A stretch of DNA of 64,000 nucleotides. It comes from Prorocentrum cordatum (taxonomy: Eukaryota; Sar; Dinophyceae; Prorocentrales; Prorocentraceae). The stretch's first letter is position 1. Each line of letters starts with the position of its first letter. Where the stretch lies: contig CAUYUJ010018896.1 in the NCBI GenBank assembly GCA_963575745.1, positions 110,957-174,956 of the forward strand. Direction: 5' to 3'. Made by a program: the position numbers and the translations under genes. Positions 40,701 to 50,156 of this stretch are shown here, one piece after another. Below the pieces are notes generated by a model, which did not search any database, was not told the DNA's origin, and saw only the letters and a list, made by a program, of their open reading frames with translations.

Positions 40701-41154
40701 TTCCATCCTGCCTCTCCACCTCCCCCCGCGTCCCTTCTCCCCTCTCCCCTTCCCTGCCCCCCTTCTGCCGTCACTCCGCCCCCTCCCCGGCACCACGGTC
40801 CTCCTGTCGTCTTCGCAGAGCAAAGCATCTCGACGCAAGTAGGCGTAATTCATTATGTGTATTCGTTGTGTTGTGTTGCACGGACTTCGTCCTCGCACCG
40901 CGCTTGCATTGCTGAGTCGCGCACGTGTTTGCATGCATTTATTCGTGTCGTCGTCCGTGATTGCTTGCTGTCGCTGCACGCGTGCTTCGCGTGCGTGTGT
41001 CTGCGTTGCGCGTGCGTATCATTCTGAGGGGGCCAGCGATTGTTTGCTTTCTTTGGTTCCTTGGCGCCATGGGTCCTGGCGTGTTCCCTGGTTTGCGGTG
41101 CTCCTGCGTTGTTCTGCAATTGCGGGCAACGTGGTTGGTCGAGTGTGACGCCGG

Positions 41155-41285
41155 CGCATCACGACTGTGACGTAGAAGGCAGGCCATGTCTAGCTCCCCG
41201 AAATCGCGGAGGTGGTCGCAGGCTGCGCGCCCACCCCCCGTCGCATCACGGGGCGTATTCTTGCATGCGTCACAGTCGTGATGCG
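41155..41285. mobile_element. TIR element with perfect 18-bp ends (CGCATCACGACTGTGACG)
   Basis: CGCATCACGACTGTGACG at 41155-41172 and its exact reverse complement at 41268-41285, 131 bp in all, no ORF. A related pair of end sequences lies at 45371-45443. Confidence 0.8.
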
Positions 41286-41824
41286 GCGGAGCCTTGCATT
41301 GTAAAGGGCGTTGTGACATGCTTCGGAGAAATCTATCACCTCACCCAGCGGTGACCGATTACAAGTACAATCTTCCTTAGGGCCTACAGGTATATTTGTG
41401 TAATCTCTTGTTTGGCAGCTCACACGCCCATCTGCGAGTGACATGTGACATGGTCAGAGGTGACGTCTGCCTCTCTGGAGGCGAACTTGTTCTCGCATTC
41501 CGCCCCTGCTGGTGCGATAGATGGGTTATCCTGGTCTATGTTTGTTTGCGCAGACCCCCTTTACTCTTGTCGCTTCGCGTGTTCCCGCAAGCCCACCCAG
41601 AAACAACGCGCAGGCGTCTTGAGGCGACCAGGCAGCAATACACACCGTCCGCGCCTTGCTTGTCTGTTGTGCTTGCGTGGCTACTGTGTTGCCTTGTGTG
41701 GCTGATGGTTGCTTCCTGATGATGCCCTCAGTTAACTGCACGTTGTACCCATTGCTCGTCTGTCTGCTTAGCGTTCGGTGCACCGCAGATTCGCCGGGCC
41801 CCCTAGCCCCCGCCTAGTGGTAAT

Positions 41825-41945
41825 TCGGGCATGTCCCTTTACAGGGAACATCAAAACCATATGTATACTGTTTTGACTATTGTACGGTGTTTGTTGACTA
41901 GTTCCATTTTTCTTCCAAGATCCGCCAGTAGGAGGACATGCCCGA
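41825..41945 (+). mobile_element. TCGGGCATGTCC-family TIR element, copy 2
   Basis: TCGGGCATGTCC and GGACATGCCCGA are perfect 12-bp TIRs, 121 bp in all. The centre is AT-rich (CATATGTATACTGTTTTGAC). Both copies are followed by CCTAA. Confidence 0.8.
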
Positions 41946-42141
41946 CCTAAGCTTAGTGGCGCGAGCTGGCGGAGCGGCCCCCGGGCCCGTCGGGCGCTGC
42001 CGCGATGGATCCACGCGGGCAGCACGTGCGAGCGGCGGCTCTCGCCACGCAGCCGCTGCTGACTAAAGCCGCGCTGGGCCTCCCAAGCAGTAAGGCGCCA
42101 CGCCGGCGGCCCGCGCAAGCCTCGGCTTCGGCTTCGGGTCG

Positions 42142-42339
42142 CTAGTCCATCTCGAGGAAGGAGCTTTGCTTCCTCTTGTCGTTCATGTGGCCGCCCAGGA
42201 CCGGGGGCGCCGGTTTGACGTCGCTGCGCCAGGGCCACGTCCTCGCGTGCGCGCCCGGGGCCGCGGCGGCGCCCCTCGCAAGCCTGGCCGGCGTGGCACG
42301 GATGGAGGCTGCTGCAGCCCCTTGGGGACGCGAGTGCAA
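42142..42339 (-). CDS. Possible C-terminal exon, unknown product
   Basis: On the minus strand the last 22 codons before a TAG read APPVLGGHMNDKRKQSSFLE and end MD, with almost pure G/C third positions. Upstream in the same frame it is Ala/Pro/Arg-rich and less convincing. No family was recognised. It could be the end of a host gene whose other exons are not visible here. Confidence 0.25.
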   Translation of the reverse strand: MHSRPQGAAAASIRATPARLARGAAAAPGAHARTWPWRSDVKPAPPVLGGHMNDKRKQSSFLEMD

Positions 42340-42493
42340 TTTTCCGACGTAGCACTTACTATCCCTGTGTGGGGTTCACCGGCATCTAGGGTCCCTCGAT
42401 GGCCCACCGTGGGCATGCTGCACGGCGATCAATACTTCCATTCGGCGCGAGGTCGTCCTGGCCGCGGCAACGAAAGCGGCGCGGTCTCCCCCG

Positions 42494-43185
42494 GTGGCGT
42501 CGCCATGCGTTGGAGGAGTAGTGCAGCCTGCAGTAACCGTCAGCACGCTTGTTCAGTCGCCGCAGTCTGCGCCTACCCGGTCCCACGTCACGGTAGCGAT
42601 CCTGAACCCCAGCCGTTCCGGTTTCCTTCACCTTGGCAGCGACCTCCTCCTAGAGTGGCGATTGGAGGCCGTGGCCCATGCACTTGACGTCCAGGGAGTA
42701 GATCTCTGCATCCTCTCACGCTTTCCCGCTGGGGCGACTCTACCCGCGGGCTTCCCCTTCCAATGAATTGGCCCTGAATCGACGGGCTGGAACACCGTAG
42801 GTCTTTTCATGCGGCCGGAACTGGAACGCGCCATCCGTGCCAATCCGGAGATTACTTCCTCCCGGGAGCAATGGTTTGAAATTTGGTTCAAGGGGCCGGC
42901 GACGCTCATACCATCATCTTGTGGGCGTTGTACCCTGGCCACGGTAGAGACGTCGAAGCATGGGGGTCCATCGTCGCCCATGCGGGATTGCTGCGCGAGC
43001 GATTTCCTCATGCATGGTTCCTTCCTGGGATGGGATGGCAATGTCCATCCGTCGTGCACTGTCTCACATGACGAGCGTGGCCGTTGCTTGCACTGTCGTC
43101 AGCACGCCAGGGATAATTTGAGACGTGGTTGAATGAAGCCGGGCTGCGGGCATTTAACCAACCGGTTCCGATGCATGCGTCAGTG
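42494..43185 (+). pseudogene. LINE-type endonuclease (EEP/APE family) pseudogene
   Basis: A decayed endonuclease/exonuclease/phosphatase domain of the sort that nicks target DNA for LINE retrotransposons. In order: SHVTVAILNPSRSGFL (42578), AVAHALDVQGVDLCILSRFP, an in-frame TGA (42764-42766), then GWNTVGLFMRPELERAIRAN. After a one-base shift near 42890 it reads GDAHTIILWALYPGHGRDVE, AWGSIVAHAGLLRERFPHAW. Shifting again, GWDGNVHPSCTVSHDERGRC and LHCRQHARDNLRRG. After another shift, EAGLRAFNQPVPMHAS, which fits the usual N-x-P-x-x-TH-x-SG. It is cut off by the minisatellite at 43190, and no LINE reverse transcriptase follows. Confidence 0.6.
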
Positions 43186-43187
43186 GG

Positions 43188-43440
43188 ACAGCGGCGGAGA
43201 GAGTGGGAAAGTGGGGACAGTGGGGACAGTAGGACAGCGGTGGGGAAAGTGGGGAGAGTGGGACCGTGGTGGGAACAGTGGTGGGGACATTGGGGACAGT
43301 GCGACAGTCGTGGGGGCACTGGTGGGGACAGTGGGGACGGTGGTGGGAAAAGTGGGGACAGTGGTGGTGGGGACGGTGATGTTGGGGACAGCGGTAGGGG
43401 ATGTGGTGCGGACGGTGGTGGGGACCCAGGAGTCGTTTGC
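43188..43440 (+). repeat. 9-bp minisatellite (GTGGGGACA)n
   Basis: About 250 bp of GTGGGGACA, GTGGTGGGG and GTGGGAAA variants, starting immediately at the break of the endonuclease pseudogene. Confidence 0.9.
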
Positions 43441-43922
43441 TGGCGGTGGGGGGGGGGTCCAGCAGGGGGGCGGGCGACCTTCGAAAGAGGGGGGGGACCC
43501 CGGGCTCCGGAGGAAGAGGGGGGGAAATTTCCATAGTAAAGCGGTGGTGGATCACGCTCTCTCGTTGGACGTGCGTGGCGTCTGCTACAATACCGTTCTT
43601 GTTGTTCGCGGGTTGTCCGAGGGCGGCTCGACGACGCGCCGCCAAACCCACGCATGAAGCGCACGTGAAATGGATTGCTGACAATGGGTTGGAACTGCCA
43701 ATTATATTTTTCGTTCGTGGTTGGACTTCGTTTAGAATGAGTGCTCGCAGATGTGCTACATGCTGCCGACCTTGGCATGGCGGCTTCAATCACCGGTGGT
43801 ACTTTGTGGAAGTCCGTCATTAACAGACCACTGCCGGGGAGGATCCAACATCGAGGGACACGTCAGCGCCTTAGCCCCTAGCCGTTCACCTGATCGACTG
43901 GTACAAGGCAGCAGAGTGCCAA

Positions 43923-44451
43923 GTGCGTTTGCAAGGTGATATTACGAAAGAAAGGTTGCGAGTGGATGGGGGGCACCTGGAACTGAAAGCAACAACCGCT
44001 GCAACCATATACTTTTCCGAGTATGTTCTCGCCGCAAGAAGTTGTCAAGATAATGGATTTGACAATTTGAACATTGCGTTGGCAGAGTACTTGACTGAGT
44101 TTGATCAATTGATGTCGGGGGCTGGTCAGTTCTTCTCTGATGCGCATAAAACACGATTTGCTGAAGTAGATCAATTACGCCATGTCACAGATCAGTCGTG
44201 TCAGCCGAAGCATTTGCGCGACGGCATCGGCTTTTGAAGTGCAGGCCGAAAGTTCATTCGATAGAACATGCGACGTGCGATCAAGCCCCAGTGTGGGGGG
44301 CAACCCGCGGCACTTCTGGACTTGCGCATTTGAGGATTCAGTTGGCCTCCTCATGGAGGTTGTCGAAAGTTGCCACGTTCGTATTTTGGCGACTGTAGCT
44401 CTGTGCAAGTGGCTGATCCTTGTTTTTGATGATGAGCATGAGCAGGATTGA
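43923..44451 (+). pseudogene. Coding-like segment, unknown dinoflagellate-type protein
   Basis: Two neighbouring frames give protein-like sequence. From about 43965 it reads VDGGHLELKATTAATIYFSE and FDNLNIALAEYLTEFDQLMS. From about 44200, in another frame, it reads RRHRLLKCRPKVHSIEHATC. After a shift near 44285 it reads GGNPRHFWTCAFEDSVGLLM and EVVESCHVRILATVAL. The blocks RPK-x-H-x-x-EH and NPR-x-FW-x-x-x-x-ED-x-VG feel familiar from repeated ORFs in dinoflagellate genomes, but I cannot name the family and this is memory, not a search. At least one frameshift makes it a likely pseudogene. Confidence 0.35.
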
Positions 44452-44856
44452 CTAACATATGTGTATCTGTGCCTGATGATTGAATGGCATTCCTTTAGAA
44501 ATGTCAGCGTCTACGAAGACACAAAAGATCAGGACCACCAACAAACAACATAACACAAACAAGCAATGCCACAAAAGGAACGCCAAACAGGTGGAAACGG
44601 CGGGAACGGCCGCAATAACATTGGAAATCGTCAAAACAAATTTTGCATTATGTATTCAAAAACGTATAAGAGAAAATATGGGTGTCGAGCTCTATAACAG
44701 TTTCTTGTGTTCGTGATGCCATAGTTGGTTTTCTATATTATAACGGGAGACAGCTATAATATAACGGAAACGCAATCAAACATATTGCCAACCGTTTTGT
44801 ATAACGAATATGTGCGGCTATAGCTCTAGATATCCTCTGGGTGGGCAGCGGCGCGA
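44452..44856. other. AT-richer stretch without recognised feature
   Basis: One of the few AT-rich intervals, with CTATATTATAACGG and CTATAATATAACGG at 44732-44768 forming a short near-repeat. No gene was recognised. Confidence 0.4.
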
Positions 44857-45135
44857 ATGACAGGCAGGTGGCCGCTGTCGGTTTTAGGCGGCAGGGAACA
44901 CCCCGCTTCCTTGCGCTGGCGCAGACAGTGTGGGCGTCGGAGCGCTTCTCTACGTCACGTGCTCGCGTCGTGTCCCCTCTTCGCCACCGACCGCCGCGAC
45001 GTGTTCCCTGGCGATTCCCCGCCGGACCTGATGGTCCAGATGCTGTTCGGGGACCACACCAGCCCCAGTTACTACATCGCGCGCGTTCTCTTCGTCGGGA
45101 AAGCCATTCGACGGTCTGCACCGTTGTATTACTAG
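44857..45135 (+). pseudogene. Possible LINE C-terminal fragment
   Basis: The frame reads CPLFATDRRDVFPGDSPPDL, MVQMLFGDHTSPSYYIARVL, FVGKAIRRSA to a TAG. The arrangement of a Cys near a proline-rich segment, then D-x-x-x-x-LF-x-D, then an I-x-x-x-FVGKAI helix loosely resembles the C-terminal tail of LINE reverse transcriptases. It has no zinc-knuckle pair and no RT upstream, so this may be chance. Confidence 0.25.
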
Positions 45136-45370
45136 TCGTTTTCCTCCTCTTCCTCTCTTTGTTCGTCCTCTTCCTCTTCTTCCTCCTCCTAAGGCCGTCT
45201 GCCCTTCCTGCTTCTGCCCGGTGAGGGCTGGAGCAGTCCACTAATTCTACAGTGTTTCTGCGTGCTTTCTGCGTCCATTGCCGCCCGGTGCGGTACTGCC
45301 GCCCGGTGCGGTACTGCAGAGGGCATCTCGCAATGTTTCGCGCGTGCCTGTTCGCTGCCAGTAAGTCTTG

Positions 45371-45443
45371 CGTCACAGTCGTGATGTGCGGGTGCGCGTG
45401 CCTCTATCTCACGGTATTACTGGTGCGTCATAGTCGCGATGCG
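45371..45443 (+). repeat. Two ends related to the CGCATCACGACTGTGACG element
   Basis: CGTCACAGTCGTGATG (45371-45386) and CGTCATAGTCGCGATGCG (45426-45443) resemble the right end of the 41155 element. They are in the same orientation, not inverted. Confidence 0.6.
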
Positions 45444-45759
45444 TGGGCGGGTCGGTCATGATGCGGGCCGTGGTTTTCCTGCGTCCAGCTCGCGTTGTAT
45501 TGACTCCTTCTCTCTTTCCTGCCTCCCCCTCGTCCTCCTCTCTTGCTTCTCCGGGAATGAGCTCGGCTTGCATTTGTACGCATGCCCCAGTGTGTGCCCG
45601 TCGCCTCCCTGGCCGCCCTGTCGCTTCACCAGGCTTTGCCGGGGGGAGCGGTGCAGTGTCTCGGGTTGTGGAGGGGGTACACGCTAGCGAGCCTCTCGTT
45701 AGAAGCGCGGCCCAGAATCCTGGCGAGCGGCGTTGCCCGGTATCCCCGAGGAGACAGGT

Positions 45760-45905
45760 GGGCCACAAGCGAACCCTACCCCTACCCCCCACGATTTCTG
45801 AGGGGGAGGGTGGGGTTCACTTCTTTCGGGAGGTCACGAGCGAAGTGAACCCCACCCTCCCCCTCAAAAATCGTGGGGGGTAGGGGTAGGGTTCGCTTGT
45901 GGCCC
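45760..45905. mobile_element. Fold-back element with 64-bp arms
   Basis: The arms 45760-45823 and 45842-45905 are reverse complements with a single mismatch, around an 18-base loop. The sequence starts GGGCCACAAGCGAACCCTAC. A transcript would form a nearly perfect 64-bp hairpin. Confidence 0.9.
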
Positions 45906-45979
45906 CCTATTATCGGGCGGCGCACTCCCAACACTCCTTGTGTGGCAGCCGAGGGGGAAGGGGTGTGCGTGACACAATT

Positions 45980-46151
45980 CCCTGAGATCCGGCGTTGCAA
46001 AAAATGCAACATCGCAAAACATCACGACACGAGCCCTGGACCCCATCTTTCTGCGACACTTTTCGAGCCGGATCGATCTGTGAGGGTCCCGGGGCCCGAA
46101 GTGGAGCGAGAACGCCCGTCGCGAAACAATTGCAACGCCAGGATCTCAGGG
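45980..46151 (+). mobile_element. CCCTGAGATC-family TIR element, copy 5
   Basis: The clearest copy, 172 bp: CCCTGAGATCCGGCGTTGCA at the left and TGCAACGCCAGGATCTCAGG, then G, at the right. It is flanked by TT on both sides, a possible 2-bp duplication. Confidence 0.85.
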
Positions 46152-46354
46152 TTGCCTGTCCCCCGTCAGCTGTCGGGCCCAGACTTGCTCTCGCTGGGCA
46201 GCTCCGAGTCGCAGCGACGGGGGGCCTGGCGCCGGCCTCGGTGGCTGGGCGCCGGCGCGCGAACCATGGACGTTGTCGCTTGCGGAGTGCGAAAACATGC
46301 ATGCGTCGCGAATGTCAGAGCCCCGACTCATCAGGGATAATTCTCGGGGGAGAA

Positions 46355-46502
46355 AAAGATACGGATACGTGTTGTCCCCCTTCGTTTTCGGCCTTTCCTG
46401 GTCCTCCTGGGGAATCCTCGTTGTCACCGCTGGATTCGCGTCGAAATTCTGGTCAGAACGCACCCCAAGAGAGGTCCGGGGACAACACGTATCCGTATCT
46501 TT
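46355..46502. mobile_element. TIR element with perfect 25-bp ends
   Basis: AAAGATACGGATACGTGTTG and the next five bases (46355-46379) are exactly mirrored at 46478-46502. The pairing extends imperfectly outwards through GGGGGAG and CGCCTCCC. It is 148 bp or slightly more, without ORF. Confidence 0.85.
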
Positions 46503-46791
46503 CCGCCTCCCAAAATTCGGGTCAGGGCTAGCTCGGGTTCGTTTTTCGGGACTCCGAGCCCGAGTTACCCCAGGCCGGAGTTATCCCGAATGATTCGGGA
46601 GCAACCTGACTTGCGCCTCAGCGCGGCGCACATTCATCACTCCCCAGTTGGGCTTTGCCCAGGGCCGAGGGGTTCTTACCGTCGGACCAGGGTACAAGAT
46701 CGAGGCTAGTTCGGGGAGGGGCCCTTGAATGTTTTGTGAGTTTTGGCTGGCGGAGGGTCTCATGTTCTTGAAGGATGGAGCCCGTTTGGGG

Positions 46792-46941
46792 CATGACGGG
46801 CGTCATGGCCCCCAGTCCCCCCCCCCCCTATGACGTAACGCTCCCCCCCCCCAGTGCGCTCCGGGCACTGCCGCCGTGCGCATTTGGATCCGCGTAGGTG
46901 TCCGCGTAGGAATCCGCATAAGTGTCTGGTCCGCAGGCGTG

Positions 46942-46972
<31 letters not shown>

Positions 46973-47160
46973 TCCGTCGTCGTCGCTCGTGGTTCGTCGC
47001 TCGTCGCTCATCGTCGTCGTGCGCGCGGACGCGGCTGGAGCCTGTTTTTCAATCCGGGCCGATGACGGCAATCATCTGGGGGGGGAGGGAGTCGATGACG
47101 TCACGTTTCGCGCCGGCGGCGTCTGAGAATGCGTAGGAATGACGGAGGACGGTTAGCACG
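46792..47160. other. Left shoulder of the inverted minisatellite pair
   Basis: Contains ATGACGGGCGTCAT (46795), whose reverse complement is at 48339, a C-run, TATGACGTAACG, and GTC-rich sequence ending GTGCGCGCGGACGCGG. The GTC-rich part is similar in direct orientation to 48205-48260. Confidence 0.55.
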
Positions 47161-47169
47161 AACATGTAT

Positions 47170-47475
47170 GCGGCGATATGCACCACAACGCCTGTGTACA
47201 TCACAGTGCCCGCGTGCACCACAGCGCCTGCGTACACCACGCCGCCGATGTACACCACAGCAGCCGCGTGCAACACAGCGTCAGTTTGTGCCACCGTGCC
47301 TGCGGGCACAGCAGCTCCTGTGTACACCACAGCGCCTCCGTACACCAACTCAGCCGTGCGCAACACAGCACCAGTGTACACCACAATGCCTGCGTGCATT
47401 GCAGTGCCTGTGTACGCCACGGCGCCTGTGTGCACCACGTCAGCCGCGTGCAACACAGCACCATTGATGTGCATA
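47170..47475 (+). repeat. 18-bp minisatellite, forward array
   Basis: Sixteen or so imperfect 18-bp units of the type CCACAGCGCCTGCGTACA. Because 18 is a multiple of three, one frame (47164-47499) stays open and reads as six-residue repeats such as APVYTT and VPACTT. Confidence 0.9.
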
Positions 47476-47904
47476 GAATTTCAGAAGGAGTCCTTGTGAC
47501 AAAATGGAGCACGTGTGGATTCCAGAGAAAACCATGGAAAACAAATCCTCATGGACAAAGGAGCGCCGCTGGAATCTACGAATCCCCCCGAGTTCGCCCG
47601 CATCACCCTAACTCCCATTTGCGTCCAGGAGGCTCCAGCCAAACTGGCCGTCCGAGAACCAAGTGGACCGATTAAATCGACCATTCTGCGGTGCACGCTG
47701 AGATGCGCACTTGCGTTTTAACGCCAAGCCGCACGACAGGGGGTAAGAAGGAGGAAAAGGAGGAGGAGGAGGAGGAGGAGAAGGAGGAGGAGGTGGAGGA
47801 GGAGGGAGGAGGGAAAAACGTCGCATTCGATTTTCGGAATTTCCCTGGCGTGGCGTTAAGTTGTCCGCAGCAGATCCTGACGTACATGCTCCTTCTACAC
47901 GTCC
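47476..47904. other. Spacer between the two 18-bp arrays
   Basis: About 430 bp with a GGA microsatellite (47755-47815) and no recognised gene. Confidence 0.5.
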
Positions 47905-48190
47905 TCTGCATGCAGGCACTGTGGTGTACACCAGCGCTGCGTTGCACGCGGATGCTGTGGTGTAGACAGGCGCTGTGGCGTGCACAGGCGCTGCGGTGCA
48001 CGCAAGCACTGTGGTGTACACAGGCGTTGTGTTGCACATGGCTGCTGCGGTGTATGTACACCGGCGCTGTAATGCTCCTAGGTATTGTGGTATACACGGG
48101 CGGTGCGTTGCACACGGCTGTTGCGGTGCCTGTGGTGCACACGCGCGGTGTGGTGCACGCGAGCGTTGTGGTGTACACAGGCGCAATGGG
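47905..48190 (-). repeat. 18-bp minisatellite, inverted array
   Basis: Units such as TGTACACAGGCGCTGTGG are the reverse complement of the forward array. On the minus strand the same APVYTT-type peptides are encoded. Confidence 0.85.
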
Positions 48191-48390
48191 CAGATCGCCA
48201 TTTACATGCTGCTCGCGTCGTCGTCGTCGCTCGTCGCTCGTCGCGTCGTGCGCGCGGGCGCGGTTGTGGTGCCAGAACCACACGGCGGGGGGGGGGCGTC
48301 ACGTCATACCCCCCCCCCGCCCTCCCCCCCCCCACAATGACGCCCGTCATCGCCGAACATAGAGGAACGCGCTCATGTTATTTCGTCTTA

Positions 48391-48566
48391 CAGTGGAAAC
48401 CCATGCCAAGAAACACCCTACTTACCTCCACGGTGCCCTTGGTTTCTTGGTGTTCGATGGTTTTGCTACGGAGTGCGTGACGTTCCCGTACCAAAAACCA
48501 ATGTATGTCTTGGGGTTCCCAGGTTGGGATTATTGTGGAAGGTTTTTTGTGGTCGAGCCCTTACTG
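48391..48566 (+). mobile_element. CAGTGGA (Tc1/mariner-like) MITE, copy 3
   Basis: Exactly 176 bp, as in copy 2. It starts CAGTGGAAACCC, ends CCCTTACTG, and has TA on both sides (48389-48390, 48567-48568). Confidence 0.85.
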
Positions 48567-48719
48567 TAGGTCCGACTGCAACTGTTTGTGAAGGGCTGGT
48601 GTGCGCGACGTTGCTCCTATCCGAGGGGCCCCCGCCGTTGCCCGGCTCCCTGGCCTTGCTTTGTTTCAGGCGCTGCTCTGGCTGCCCGGTCTTGTTCTTT
48701 CTGGGTTCCCCCCGGGAGG

Positions 48720-48935
48720 GGGAGGAGGAGGAGGAGGAGGAGGAGGAGGAAGACTGGGGCGCAGTTCTTAGCCTTGTACTCACGCCTCGCCTTCAAATGG
48801 GGCCTGTGCGCGAGCCCTCGTGCGCTCGCGGGGCTGGTCCGTCCTTGGCCAGTCCGTCGGTCGGTCGGTCGGTCCGTCGGTGCGGTCGGTCGGTCGGTCG
48901 GTCGGTCCGGTCGTCGGTCGGTCTGGTCGGTCGGT
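48720..48935 (+). repeat. GGA and (GGTC)n microsatellites
   Basis: GGA at 48720-48752 and GGTC/GGTCC at 48855-48935. Confidence 0.9.
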
Positions 48936-49049
48936 GTGTCCAGAGTCTTCCCGTTCTTGTGCCTCGGGCGTTCCCTGGTTTTGCTGCTGAAGGGTTCCCC
49001 GGTCGCTGTAGTGGCAAGCGTTGCCGAGCAGTGCCGAGGAGCGCAAGGC

Positions 49050-49440
49050 CATGCACCGGCTGGCAATGCCAATCAAGGCCAGGCAGAGCAAGGCAACTCC
49101 AAGCAACGCCAAGCGATGCTAAACAATGCTGATCAATGTCAGGCAGTGCCACGCAGTGTAAGGCGAAGCAAAGCAAAGCATTGCCCAGCAATGCCAAGCA
49201 ACGCCAAGCAATGCCAACCACTGCCAAGCAATGCACAGCAACGAGAGCAGCGCCAAGTAATGCCAAGCGGTATCAACACAAAGCAAAGCAAAGCTATGCA
49301 AAGCCATGTAAGTAATGCCAAGCTACGAGGTTGACCAACGCCAAGAAACGCCACGCAACGAAATACACTGCAAAGCAACGCCAAGCGATGCTTTGCATCG
49401 CGCTGCTTTGCATCGCGCTGCGTTTCGTTTCTCAGAACCG
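49050..49440 (-). repeat. 10-bp minisatellite, reverse orientation
   Basis: CAAGCAATGC and CAAGCAACGC units, the reverse complement of the GCATTGCTTT class at 21390, turning to the forward sense near 49390. Confidence 0.85.
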
Positions 49441-49685
49441 CTTTGACTTGCTTTGGAGGAAAGAAGGCCACTCATTGGTGTCGTGCTGGGCTCATTTTCG
49501 AGAGCTCGCAACAGCTAGCATGGGTGGATACGGGTCCTTGTAAAGATGGGGCGCCCGACGTTGTTGTGAAACGGTGCTACGGATGCGTGTCTGGCAGTTG
49601 TCAGACGGTTGCAATCGCTATCGCTTGAACTTCTTTTGGGCGATATGTTCAGAGGTGTAAAAATCTGCCGCTGCTACACGTCGGT

Positions 49686-49877
49686 GGCGAGCGAGGGGGG
49701 TGGAAGTGAGAAGGGGCGGGCCTTCTCAGAAGGCTCGGAAGTCCCCCGGCCTTCTGAGAAGTTTTCTAAGCCATTCCCGAAGACAGGGAGAACTTCTCAG
49801 AAAGCCCGCGGGCTTTGAGACGTCACGCCGCCTTCTGAGAAGGCCTTCTCCTTCTCACTTCCTCCCCCTCGCTCGCC
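49686..49877 (+). mobile_element. GGCGAGCGAGG-family TIR element, copy 2
   Basis: A 192-bp element starting GGCGAGCGAGGGGGGTGG and ending TCCCCCTCGCTCGCC. TIRs of about 50 bp include GGCCTTCTCAGAAGGC. It is better preserved than the copy at 8834. Confidence 0.8.
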
Positions 49878-49949
49878 GTGAAACACGGATGGAGGCCATA
49901 AGGAGGGAATTCGGGACGCGATGGCCCAATGCATCTCCTGGGTTTACTC

Positions 49950-50035
49950 TCCTCCTCCTCCTCCTCCTCCTCCTCCTCCTCCTCCTCCTCCTCCTCCTCC
50001 TCCTCCTCCTCCTCCTCCTCCTCCCCACCTTCCTC
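49950..50035 (+). repeat. (CTC)n microsatellite
   Basis: About 80 bp of pure CTC. Confidence 0.95.
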
Positions 50036-50124
50036 CTTTTTGTTCACGCTCCGCCTTCCCGCCTCCCTCCTCCACCACGGGTGGGAAGCGACGACAGGGA
50101 GAAGCAGGATGACGAGGACAAGGA

Positions 50125-50156
<32 letters not shown>

